Part shown: positions 1 through 8,534 of the stretch, piece after piece
How positions within the stretch are numbered: the stretch's first letter is position 1
Layout: the number at the start of each line of letters is the position of its first letter
From: Chromera velia
Taxonomy: Eukaryota; Sar; Chromeraceae
DNA: 13,000 bases
Reading direction: 5' to 3'
NCBI GenBank assembly: GCA_018398765.1
Contig: JAHBMJ010003134.1
Location: 1-13,000 of the forward strand
Position numbers and translations under genes: made by a program
Notes under the pieces: model-generated
Database searches by the model: none
What the model was told of the DNA's origin: nothing
What the model saw: only the letters and a program-made list of their open reading frames with translations

Positions 1-45
1 CCCCCCCCCACTTTCTCTGTCTCCGCCCACCCCGCTGGTTGTCAG

Positions 46-2098
46 ACGACGGGTTTCATGTGTACCCGCACCGCAGTCTTCTCCATGTGTCCCTCAAGGG
101 GCTGAGGCCCCAGCACACACAAGGGTCGCTGGCGGAGGGGCCCCCGCCGAAAATCCCTCCAAACGGGGGGCCACGGCAGGATTGGTTTGCGGTTCGGTGG
201 CGGCCACATCTCGTCGGCCCCCTGTGCAGCCCCAGAGCGACCGGCCTCTCCAGTCGCCCTCTGCAGGCCCCACGCGACGCGGCATAACACGTCACTCACT
301 CAGCTGTTGTGAAGAGACATCGGCCACAGATACCCTGACAGACTACTTTGCATTGATGCCGATGTCCTCTGCGCGTGACAAGGCGACTGACCGCCTCTCC
401 CTGCGTCTCCTTTTAGAGATGGAAGAGCGAGAAGCTGCACAGCGAAGGGAGGTCCTCAGAGCGGCGGAGAGGCTCTCAAATCTCAACCCAGCAGAGCCCC
501 CTCCCGCCACTCTCAATCACCTCTTATTTTTGAGGAGAGCCGCCAGGGGTGACCGATCGAACAACCGTCTCAGAAGAACAAACAAAAGAATGCCCGCTGT
601 GTTTCGTCGTCTCTTTGCTGTGCAACCAAAATCAGAACCGCATCCTCATCTATCCCCTCGGTCGCTGTCACTCAGCCCCCCTCAGGGATTTTGTTTCTCT
701 AATTTCGCACCCAAAGGGGAAAGCAATCAGAATACGGGCGGTCCCGAAACGCAAAATTCTGCAGACTCCTCGTTCCCGCCCCCTGCTTCAGAAGACGCCC
801 TTGCAGAAGGAGAGGAAGAAGAAGAAGAAGAAGCAGAAGAAGAAGAGAATACCGAACCCCCCCCCCGGCCCCGCGAGGCAGATTCTGCGCAACACCCCGC
901 CTCCACATCTCCGGAGAAACCCACGCAGCAGTGGGGACAGGTCGCGTCTGCGTCCTCTGCAGAAGAAACTCTTCCCCCTCCTCCACGGGCCCAGCACCAC
1001 AGCTCAGGGCCCACTCACACGTCCTCAGACTCTGCCACCAAGATTTGTCCACGTGTGCCGGGGCCCCTTCTCCTTCCCCGAAGGGCCCCGCAACTGGGCC
1101 CGCGGGAGCGTGCAATGACCTACGCCTACGGTTATAGAGAAGGGGGACAACAGCCTCTGGCTTGGTCTGTCAGGGATCCTTCCCCGACCCCCCCCAAAGC
1201 GTCCATTGACGCACGCAAAGGTGATGCTCGGAAAGCCGCCTGCTCTTCTTCTTCACTGGGGTTCTCTGTGCGGACCCCGGCCCCGAGACCGAGCGAGGAA
1301 GCGCGTCAGGTCCGGGAAGAGATCAAGAGAGCAGCAGAGAGGGAGCGAAATGCATGTAGACAGATACAACAGGCCCAGCAACAGAGGAGAGGGAGAAGCC
1401 AGCTGAAGGGGGGGACAGGAAAGAAGAAGAAATCTTCAAAAGTGGAGGGGGCAGTAGAGAGTCCCGCAAAGCGAAAAGAGGGACTTTCCGGGGCCACTGA
1501 AGAAGGTCAAGCGGTTGTTCGCACCGCTCCATCACGCAAAAGGACATTCCGGCCACCCCCCCGCACAAGTGGTAAAGCAAAGCAACAGAACGAGGCCCTC
1601 ACCCGTCCCCCTGCAGATCCAGTGCCTGTCCTTGTGCCGTCTCCTGGAAAAGACGGAGACGGCCTGGGTGCAGAAGGAGATGGGAGGTCCGAGTTACCTC
1701 CGCAAACCGCCCAAAATTCGGAATGGACCGACGCCTCTGCATCCGTCCCCAGGGGCGAGACAGAGGAGGCAGTGTCTTCTTGGTTGTCTCCCTCTTCCGG
1801 TATTCGGAGTAGTTTGCGTGAGGTGCTGATGAAGGAGGATGCGCGTCATTGCCGTATACAGGAGATGCAGAAAAGAGGAAACAAGGGAGGCAGACAGAGA
1901 GCTCATGATCACCCCCGACGCGAGTCCCTTGAAGGCGACGATGATGTTCCCAGAGACACCCTGGGTCCTGAGTTCTGGAATGCACTATCCGGGGTTTCCT
2001 GCGGGCGGGCGTTGGCGGCCTTCTTCGGGAGTGTGGAGAAGGCGGCGCAGAGACGCGGGCCGTTGTGGACCCAGAGGGATTTTGTGCCTCGGATGCGG
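46..2098 (+). CDS. Large 5'-partial exon 1 of an unrecognised disordered protein
   Basis: The reading frame is open from base 2 of the window to a GTGAGT donor at 2099, about 700 codons, so the 5' end is probably missing. A pyrimidine-rich stretch ending in GTCAG at 41-45 could be an acceptor, hence the start given. The first in-frame ATGs are at 356 and 362 and are the alternative if the upstream part is a 5' UTR. The product is strongly charged and low in complexity. It has a predicted helical segment near nt 398-478, an acidic Glu run at about 804-849, a Glu/Arg/Gln-rich likely coiled coil at about 1295-1396, a Lys cluster resembling a nuclear localisation signal near 1420-1440, and a more ordered end with Trp and small hydrophobics at about 1976-2068. 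I recognise no family. The exon ends in phase 0. Coding status is inferred from length and composition only. Confidence 0.6.
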
Positions 2099-2126
2099 GT
2101 GAGTGAGTGAGTGAGTGAGTGAGTGA
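2099..2126 (+). repeat. (GTGA)7 microsatellite overlapping a splice donor
   Basis: Seven perfect GTGA units create the hexamer GTGAGT at 2099, 2103, 2107, 2111, 2115 and 2119; another occurs at 2131. GTGAGT matches the eukaryotic 5' splice-site consensus. The unit length of 4 means each step shifts the reading frame by one base. Confidence 0.9.
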
Positions 2127-2787
2127 AGGAGTGAGTCGATTCGTCAGAAATGGTGTTCTTCTGTCTGCCTTTCTATGAGAAAGCTAGAGAAAAGAGACGG
2201 CTCTGCTTGGCAGGCAGAGAGAGCTCTTGCGTGCCTGCCGTCTACACCCCGAGTGCATGCATGGCCTGAAGTCCCTCCCTTCATGAGAGAAAAATAAAAT
2301 GGAGGACAACAGAGGTACAGGTCGAGATGGGGGATTGGTGAGGTGACAGAAAGAAAGAAAGAAACAAAGAAAGAAAGTGCTGACGCACAGAACAACTGAC
2401 AGAGGGAAAAGACGGGGCAAAAAGCAAAGGGTCTGCGCATTGCAAACGCAAAGTGTCAGTCGAAGAAGAATGCCTCCGGTCTCTTCTTACAGTCACTTCC
2501 TTGCATTTATGTCTATTCCCTTCATTTTGTGGTTCTGATTCGTCGATCTTGCCTGCAGGCGTTGCTTCTTCTCTCTGGCGGAACACCTGGGGGTCATAGG
2601 GATACCGGAGCCCTGGCAAGAAGTCAGTGAGTGAGTACACTGTCGGTCTGCCAAGTGAAACATCCAACCCTGAAAGAAGATAAGGGCTGGAATAGAATTC
2701 CTGTTCTGAAAAAAGTGAATTCCTCCTGGCTTGGATTTTTTGTCTTCTCGTCTTCTGCCTTCTCTCCACTTGCCTTGACTCACCTTT

Positions 2788-3240
2788 CAAATCTATCTGC
2801 TTACACCCCAATTTTGTTCATACCCACCTTCTTTTTTCAACTCTGTCTGCACACATCCTCTTTTTGTTCATACCCACCTTCTTTTTTCAACTCTGTCTGC
2901 ACACATCCTCTTTTTGTTCATACCCACCTTCTTTTTTCAACTCTGTCTGCACACATCCTCTTTTTGTTCATACCCACCTTCTTTTTTCAACTCTGTCTGC
3001 TTGCATCCCCATTTTGTTCATACCCACCTTCTTTTTTCAACTCTGTCTGCTTGCATCCCCATTTTGTTCATACCCACCTTCTTTTTTCAACTCTGTCTGC
3101 ACACATCCTCTTTTTGTTCATACCCACCTTCTTTTTTCAACTCTGTCTGCACACATCCTCTTTTTATTCATACCCACCTCCTTTTTTCAACTCTGTCTGC
3201 ACACATCCTCTTTTTGTCCATACCCACCTTTTTTCAACCG
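2788..3240 (+). repeat. 50-bp tandem repeat, 8 full copies plus partial ends
   Basis: Units begin with TACCCACCTT at 2821, 2871, 2921, 2971, 3021, 3071, 3121 and 3171. A shortened ninth copy starts at 3221 and a degenerate partial copy precedes the array from about 2788. Two variants alternate: most units carry ACACATCCTC, and the units at 2971 and 3021 carry TTGCATCCCC followed by A. Single substitutions occur in the 3121 and 3171 units. The + strand is pyrimidine-rich and contains no AG. Because 50 is not a multiple of 3, all three forward frames read the same peptide in rotation, which produces spurious ORFs. Confidence 0.95.
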
Positions 3241-3329
3241 TCTGTCTGTTTGTTTCTCCCCAGACGAGTTGATGCATACTTCCTCGAATGCATGCATGCA
3301 TGCATGCAGGGCTCTTTCTGGATATCCAG

Positions 3330-3510
3330 TGGCGACTCCAGTTGGCACGGGAGGGCGAGAAGGGGTGTGTGCCTTCTTCTTCTGCTGCTGGGGAGGCAGG
3401 GAGGCAAAGCGGAGTCGGAGAGTATAGGGCGAATGGGACGATTGACGGGAGGGAACTGGCTCTAGTGCTCACGCTTCTCTGTGGGGACTGCAGGGGAGAT
3501 AAGGGGGACG
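3330..3510 (+). CDS. Proposed exon 2 of the split gene
   Basis: After the acceptor at 3328-3329 this frame is open for 60 codons and joins the phase-0 end of exon 1. It is bounded by a GTCAGT donor at 3511 (phase 1). The peptide begins WRLQLAREGEKG and contains NGTIDGRELALVLTLL, which resembles the second half of an EF-hand loop and its exiting helix. An alternative is acceptor 3309 with donor 2102, which adds RLFLDIQ in front of the same frame. A third option is that the gene ends at 3272 by use of acceptor 3263. No expression evidence is available, and the pyrimidine tract before 3329 is short. Confidence 0.4.
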
Positions 3511-3885
3511 GTCAGTGAACCAGATTGGCTGAATGGAAGAATACTCTCACACGCAGTACAAAGTGATATGTCTGTTGTGTCCAGACTTTTTGCTCGTTCA
3601 CTTTGTGACACTCCGGTCTTTTTTTTTGCGCATCTTGGTCTTTGGTTTCTTCCTTTCATTCACGTGTTTTTTGCGTTCTTCTGACGGTCATTTTGTGGTT
3701 TTCAAGTCATTTGACTCCTGAACACTCTTTGGATGTATGGCTATTCTCCCGCCTACCTCTGTGTTTGACTGACTGTCCATTTTCTTCTTCAGAGTCGAAC
3801 CCTTTAGCTGCCTTTTTGTTCCTGTTTTCTTTTTCTTTCGCTTCTTCCTTTTAAAATGGTTGTGTCTCTGTCTGCGTGTATGCAG

Positions 3886-4058
3886 TTTTGTTCGAACTCC
3901 TGTCGTCACCTAGTGGCTGCGGAAAAGAAAGCAAAGGGAAAGTGGGGCCCGGAGGCAGGGGACAGAAGGGCGGACCCCTCTCGTTCTCCTCCCCTAGAAG
4001 TTCTTCTAGAACTGCAAGGGGAGGGGGAGGGGGGGAGAGGGGGGACGAGAACGAAGGT
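3886..4058 (+). CDS. Proposed exon 3 of the split gene, Gly/Ser/basic-rich
   Basis: A good acceptor (pyrimidine-rich stretch ending in TATGCAG at 3885) opens two long frames. Entered in phase 1 from exon 2, the frame starts LFELLSSPSGCGKES and ends in a Gly-rich stretch. To continue into exon 4 it must use the GTAGAT donor at 4059. Entered in phase 0, the frame starts FCSNSCRHLVAAEKK, includes SPPLEVLLELQ, and uses the better donor GTGTAG at 4057. Both donors lead into exon 4 in phase 0, so the exon is likely real but its frame is uncertain. A run of four long G-tracts lies just before the donor. Confidence 0.35.
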
Positions 4059-4427
4059 GTAGATCACGCGCAGCTCCATTTGTTTCTTCGGACAGGTCCG
4101 TCTGGTCATAATGTGTGTGTGTCTCTCTTTTTGCTTTGTGCAGCTCCGTTTCTCTGTCTCTCCGTGTGTCGAGTGCATGAGAGCAGGTCCTACGGAGCAA
4201 GCACACATGCAAGGGGGGAAAAAAGGAAGAAAGGGGGGCAGATGCGCGACTCCCTTTGTGAATAAATTCTCTTGTTCCTCCGGGCAATGCTATTTGATTT
4301 GTGAATAGATCATTTTTCTTCTCCTCAACCAGGCTGCTGTCGATTGATGTAATCCATCCATCTCTGTACCCCTGCAATGCCTTCAGTCTTCGCCTTCGTC
4401 CTGCCTCTGTCGGTTCCTCATGGCCAG

Positions 4428-4502
4428 ACGGTCCGAAGGGGGGGGCCTAGACAGGCGGCGGAAGAAATCGGGGAACACGCAGACGCCACCGTTGCAACGC
4501 AC
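4428..4502 (+). CDS. Proposed exon 4 of the split gene, 75 nt
   Basis: The exon is bounded by a pyrimidine-rich acceptor ending in GGCCAG (4422-4427) and a consensus GTGAGT donor at 4503. Its length is exactly 25 codons, so it keeps phase and could be skipped. In phase 0 it reads TVRRGGPRQAAEEIGEHADA and then TVATH. One other frame is open, but it meets a stop early in exon 5, which supports phase 0. Confidence 0.5.
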
Positions 4503-4758
4503 GTGAGTCGAAAGCTAGGCATGCAGGCAACAAGGGGACCAGATTTCTATCATTTGCGGCAGAAGCTCGATCCAACAGCTTTCCATTCCTGTGTGGAGCG
4601 ATGTCTTCCCGGAGATTGATTGAGTTGTGCTTGGTTTGATTCATACAAAAGCAAACTCATTTCTGTGCGCCCGCGTACACACATGCACAAGCAAGCTTGC
4701 TTGCATCATTTCTGTTTCCTCTCTTTTCTAACCCCTTTATGAATGAGGGTGCCTGCAG

Positions 4759-4898
4759 ACTTCCCATCTGGCTGCCTTGTTGACGGCCTCGATTCTGCAC
4801 ATAGAGGGAAAGAAGAGACAACAGATGCTGAGGGAGAGGGGAGAAAGGGAGGCGTCGGGGGACCTCTCGGCACTCTCCCGCACTCTCTTCAAGGCATG
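4759..4898 (+). CDS. Proposed exon 5 of the split gene, helical segment
   Basis: An acceptor GCCTGCAG at 4751-4758 follows a pyrimidine-rich stretch at about 4707-4739. In phase 0 from exon 4 the frame reads a convincing amphipathic helix, starting TSHLAALLTAS and continuing ILHIEGKKRQQMLRERGERE. The donor is GTCAGT at 4899, leaving two bases (TG) that join G5095 to make a Trp codon. Of all the exons here, this one looks most like folded or coiled-coil protein. Confidence 0.55.
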
Positions 4899-5094
4899 GT
4901 CAGTCGCTCAGACAGTCAGAGAGTGAGTCTGTCGAGTTGTCTGTTTGTCCCGAGCTCTCGTTTCGTGATAGTCAGGCAGACACGTGTCTACTTTCCTCCC
5001 TCCTGTCCCCCGAAAGCAACTCTTCTCTCGATGAATATATGTGAATGGGTGGATAGATACGCACACTTACTTGTGCTTAGCTTAATTGCTTCAG

Positions 5095-5327
5095 GTGCTT
5101 CTCGCCTATCGAGATGACCCGACAGGGGGAACAGCCTCCCAACACACCTCTGCTTTCTCCAGGAGGCGGGCGGCTCTGCAGTGGGGGACACCTGAGGGGG
5201 GTCTCACTCAGAGAGGAGGACGGCACCCTGGGCTGCATGCCTGAAGATTGTCCCCCCGCATCTTTCTCTATCGACCGACGGTCTTCGGAAGAGACGCCTT
5301 GTGAGGAACAGGCGCGAAGGGCGGCAG
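5095..5327 (+). CDS. Proposed exon 6 of the split gene
   Basis: The acceptor is TTGCTTCAG at 5086-5094 and the donor is CAG|GTCTGT at 5328. Entered in phase 2 it is open throughout, with stretches such as CFSPIEMTRQGEQPPNTP and ASFSIDRRSSEETPCEEQ, and it leaves in phase 1. The alternative frame starting at 5095 stops at about 5240. The content is polar with five cysteines and no recognised domain. Confidence 0.6.
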
Positions 5328-5617
5328 GTCTGTAGAAGGTTTTGTTTAATTCTTTGCACCGATTTCTGTCTGCATTTTAGTTGGTTGTTTTTGCATTCGG
5401 CCAACGGGACAGCAGACCCGGTGAAAGCATTGATGTATCCTCTTTTGCATATGTACTGTTTTCGGCAGTGTTACTGGATAATGCGGCTTTGATTTCTCCT
5501 TTTCTTCTCATACACCTAGGCGCTTTCGGAGGGCAGATTGCCCCCCCGGCCTTCTCAAGCGCAGGCAGCTGCTTTTGGATTTTGTTTCCTCTTCCCCTCT
5601 TTTCTCTTTGGATGCAG

Positions 5618-6798
5618 CAGACCCACATTCTTCAAAGACCCTCCGTTCTGTTGCCTCTGCTTCTTCTTCCTCGAGGCCGAGCGTGGATGAGGAGGGGAGG
5701 GGACGGGGGGGGGCGGGCAGAGAGGAGGGAACATTCTCCGCCAGTTTGTTTCTGCCTGGAGTGCCCCCGGGGTCGTCGGGGCAGGACATCGAGGGAAAGG
5801 AAGAAGAAAGGGAAGTCCATGGCATTGTCAAGACAGAAGCAGCCTGTGGTGAAAATCCTTTCATTACACTGGAGTCCGATGTCCAACCCGATTCATTCGA
5901 AATGTTGGAATCTTCCCCTCAGACTGAAAGAAGGTTGTGCGGGGGGGAGAACGAGGGAGAGACGGGGGCTGGAATTGGAATTGGGGTTCCGCCTTCCTCT
6001 GAGGGAACGGTGGTGATTCTAGCGCCCCCTTTTGATGACCCCAATAATTCCAATCTGCGCTCTCTTCCGTCTGTTCGTGCTTCCGCAAGATCGGCACGGC
6101 AGCCCTCACACGCCCCCGACACTGCACGTCAGGCGTCAAACGCCCCTGACAGCATCCACTTGAGGACTCAGACATCCTGCAGTAGTGCAACAAGCAGGGG
6201 TGACATAGAGAGTGGCAGAGAGGAAGCAAGGCAGAAAGCCCCCTCAGGCACGGCGTCTGCTTCCATTTCCATGTCAACCGACAGAGAGCAGAGTCAAGCA
6301 CAATGTTCGGTCAGACAGAGTAATTCTTCGTCCTCCTCCTCCTCTTCACAGGCCGCCTCTGTCTCCCAAAAGAGCGTTCCCATCCTGCCACAAGCTTATT
6401 TGAGCCCGGGGGGACCCCCTCCCCTCCCCCAACCCTTCTTTGAGGACCCCTCTTTCCATCGTGTCTTCAAAGCCTCTGTCAATGGAGACGGTAGAACAGA
6501 GACGCCACTGCTTTCCGGCACACTCTCGGCAGAGAACGCCAAGGCCGTCTCCGTCGGTTGGCCGAGCTATCACGTTCCTCTGCCAAGTTCGAGTATCACA
6601 GTGCCCCTCGGGGCCTCTCTGGCTTTCTCGGGGGCTTTCGCGCTGTCCTCTGGCCCACTGGGCAGAAGCAGCAGCAGCAGCAACAACAACAGGGGGGCCT
6701 CGAAAATTGATGGGGGAGACTCAGTGTGTCAGACTGCTGCCGCTCCTTCTGGGGCTCCCGTGAGGGTGCGGGCCGGGGCCTCTTTCGTTGGAGTGTGA
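5618..6798 (+). CDS. Proposed terminal exon 7, Ser-rich disordered C-terminus
   Basis: A classic acceptor precedes it: a long pyrimidine tract at about 5581-5609 ending GATGCAGCAG, with tandem AGs at 5617 and 5620. Either AG accepts the phase-1 donor at 5327. The frame then runs 392 codons to TGA at 6796-6798. The product is low complexity: Ser runs near nt 6321-6350 and 6666-6684, a short Asn run, a duplicated APDTARQ/APDSIHL motif near 6114-6160, and a more hydrophobic segment near 6560-6650 (VPLPSSSITVPLGASLAFSG). The frame also extends upstream of the acceptor to 5482, so an acceptor at 5519 or 5536 is possible. I recognise no family. Confidence 0.7.
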
Positions 6799-6960
6799 TT
6801 GCGAAGTGTCACCAAATTCTCGGATTGATTGAAGCTGTCAAAAAGCTGCGGTGAGATAGGTAAAAGGCGGAGCAAAAGGCTTGACACGCTGTATCTTTCT
6901 CTCTCTGTCCCTTTTTTAAAAAAACAAACGTGTGAATTAGATCTTCAGACTGGTTGAAAG

Positions 6961-7330
6961 TACTAATGAAAGTATGAAATAGTTCTATTACATTTCGATT
7001 CTTCTCTAGATTCTTCTAAAATTTCTTGAAATATTAAATTTACATTGCTACAATGTTATTTTCAGCTATATTTTCAGCTTATTTAGATCATATGATATTC
7101 TTTTGGAAATATTTTGCCTAGTATTTTGCCAAAATAAATTAAAACTTCTGAAAAGTAAATTAATCATGCATTATTCAATTCAATTTAGTATTTATAAAAG
7201 GTTTCTTTACTATTTATTTTATACTTTGTTCTGATTGATTTTAGCTAAGATTTTAGTATAATGATAAACTTTAACCTAGACTTTAACTACTTAAATTAAA
7301 GAAAATGATCCATCGCTTACTACTACTATA
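6961..7330. other. AT-rich island, no gene
   Basis: By hand count GC is 80 of 360 bases (22%) over 6961-7320, against roughly half in neighbouring DNA. There are no ORFs of note. It contains near-duplicates such as ATTTTCAGCT at about 7059-7079 and TATTTTGCC at about 7110-7131. The following 150 bases are rich in AGCTGC-type motifs, including an imperfect inverted repeat around 7378-7410. Confidence 0.7.
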
Positions 7331-8534
7331 ATTATGCTAGCTAGATTGAGACCATATATGATAGCAGCTAGGATAGCAGCAGCTGATAAAACAGCTGCGT
7401 CGCTGCTGTGAGCTGAACTTGGCTAGGACGTGAACTGGTGTACTATAACCAGTGTACATAACTAGTCTCTAGCTGCTGACAAGAAGTGAGCTGCTTGGAA
7501 ATTAAAGTTTCAATGCTAGTTCGTTGCCGAGTGACTCCATGTCAACTTCCTGCCAGAAAAGCTGTGCACTGCAGCTGCAGGCAAGAGAAGGTGTCCGCGC
7601 CCCGTGACTCCGAGGAGTCTTTCCACTGAGCACAAAGCTGTCTACCTCCCAGCTTGCTATCAAGTTGCTGACAAGATTGAGGGAGAACTTTGTCATTCGC
7701 AAACATCGCAAGAGCGTCTTTCGAACGATTTTTGTCTCACTGAATCATCAACAGCGTCCGTCTCTCATCCTCGATCGCTTTGATCGGGGAGTGCGGATTC
7801 ACTCACTCACTCAGTCATTCGCTCAGTCAATTATCAATCAATGAACTTGAATGCAGAATCGCCGAAAGGCGTCTTTGGAGCTCAATCTCTCCCCTCCCAT
7901 CCACACTGCGTGCATAGGAGGCGAGGAGTCGCTGCTCACTCGATCTGATTCACTCAGTCCATTCTCATGCATGGGCGTGCATGGCTTTCCATGTTCCCAC
8001 GATTGTTTCACGATGAAACATCATCAAGCGCAGGACGGCCGGATTTTTTTCTTTGCCCTGCTTGTCGCCCGTTCAAGAGAAGCCGAAAGATTTTGGGGAA
8101 AAAAGTCTCTTGCGCTACTTGTTCGTTGATACGCGAAACAAAGAGAGCAGCAGCACAGCAATAGACAGGTTTCATGCTTCAGCGGAAGACCCCGTCACTC
8201 AACAGACAAGAAAGAAAGCATAAACATCTATATGAGACCACCACTGTGTTTCCTGGTCGGTTTTCTTCATCCTGTCTCTGCCTTCTGCCCGCCCTCTGCA
8301 TCCGTTTCAAACTTGAAAGCAAACCGACCACCCATCGGAACGAAATCAATCCGTTTTCAATTAAGTTCATCCGCCCTTCTGCTGTCTGAATGGTTCTGTC
8401 AAATCAGAGTTGGAAGGACACGCAGACACGCCGTGGAACTTTTCTGTTTCTGTACAGTACAGTCCCCCAAGGTCAGTCAGTGCGTGCATGTAGGTAAGTC
8501 ATTCACCCCTGTTTCTTTATATGCATCTGTGCTC
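7331..8534. other. Intergenic region with no supported gene
   Basis: Only short ORFs are present and none has a recognisable domain. A run of TCAC repeats lies at about 7799-7815. A + strand ORF from ATG 8232 begins like a secretory signal and meets a GTAAGT donor at 8494, but no supported second exon follows. This stretch should include the 3' untranslated region of the minus-strand gene at 8535-8915. Confidence 0.5.

Larger units (their letters stand above)
2099..3329 (+). other. Intron 1 (proposed), repeat-rich
   Basis: The 5' end is a (GTGA)7 run that offers six overlapping GTGAGT donors. The middle has a GAAA-type microsatellite near 2350-2377. The 3' half is a pyrimidine-rich tandem array. 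Candidate acceptors are CCCCAG at 3258-3263, TGCAG at 3305-3309 and ATCCAG at 3324-3329. From donor 2098 in phase 0, acceptor 3329 opens a long frame, while acceptor 3263 gives a stop after two codons. Long ORFs inside this interval are translations of the repeat. No other gene is seen here. Confidence 0.45.

Noticed and set aside
549-1118. ORFs in other frames and on the minus strand across exon 1
   Set aside because: They are shadows of the longer open frame, produced by repeated GAA, AGA and CCC codon patterns.
2788-3240. CRISPR-like array
   Set aside because: The copies are head-to-tail with no unique spacers, in a eukaryotic intron context.
3288-3309. (ATGC)n palindromic run as a regulatory site
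   Set aside because: TGCATGC runs recur through the window (near 2255, 9147 and 9717), so this one is likely a common low-complexity motif, though it overlaps a candidate acceptor.
2631-3465. Three overlapping + strand ORFs of 183-213 codons with repeated Phe/Pro/His-rich peptide
   Set aside because: They are the 50-bp array read in three frames. The unit length rotates the frame, and each frame gives the same peptide, so there is no sign of selection for coding.
3856-4377. ORFs around 3856-4377, including ones on the minus strand
   Set aside because: They cross likely splice sites and have no domain. The best explanation is exon 3 plus flanking intron.
4688-4706. Palindrome CAAGCAAGCTTGC shared with 9181-9193
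   Set aside because: It is a short self-complementary word, and two copies are too few to call a repeat family.
7502-8129. Short ORFs on both strands (69 and 92 codons)
   Set aside because: No domain, no splice support and no composition signal.
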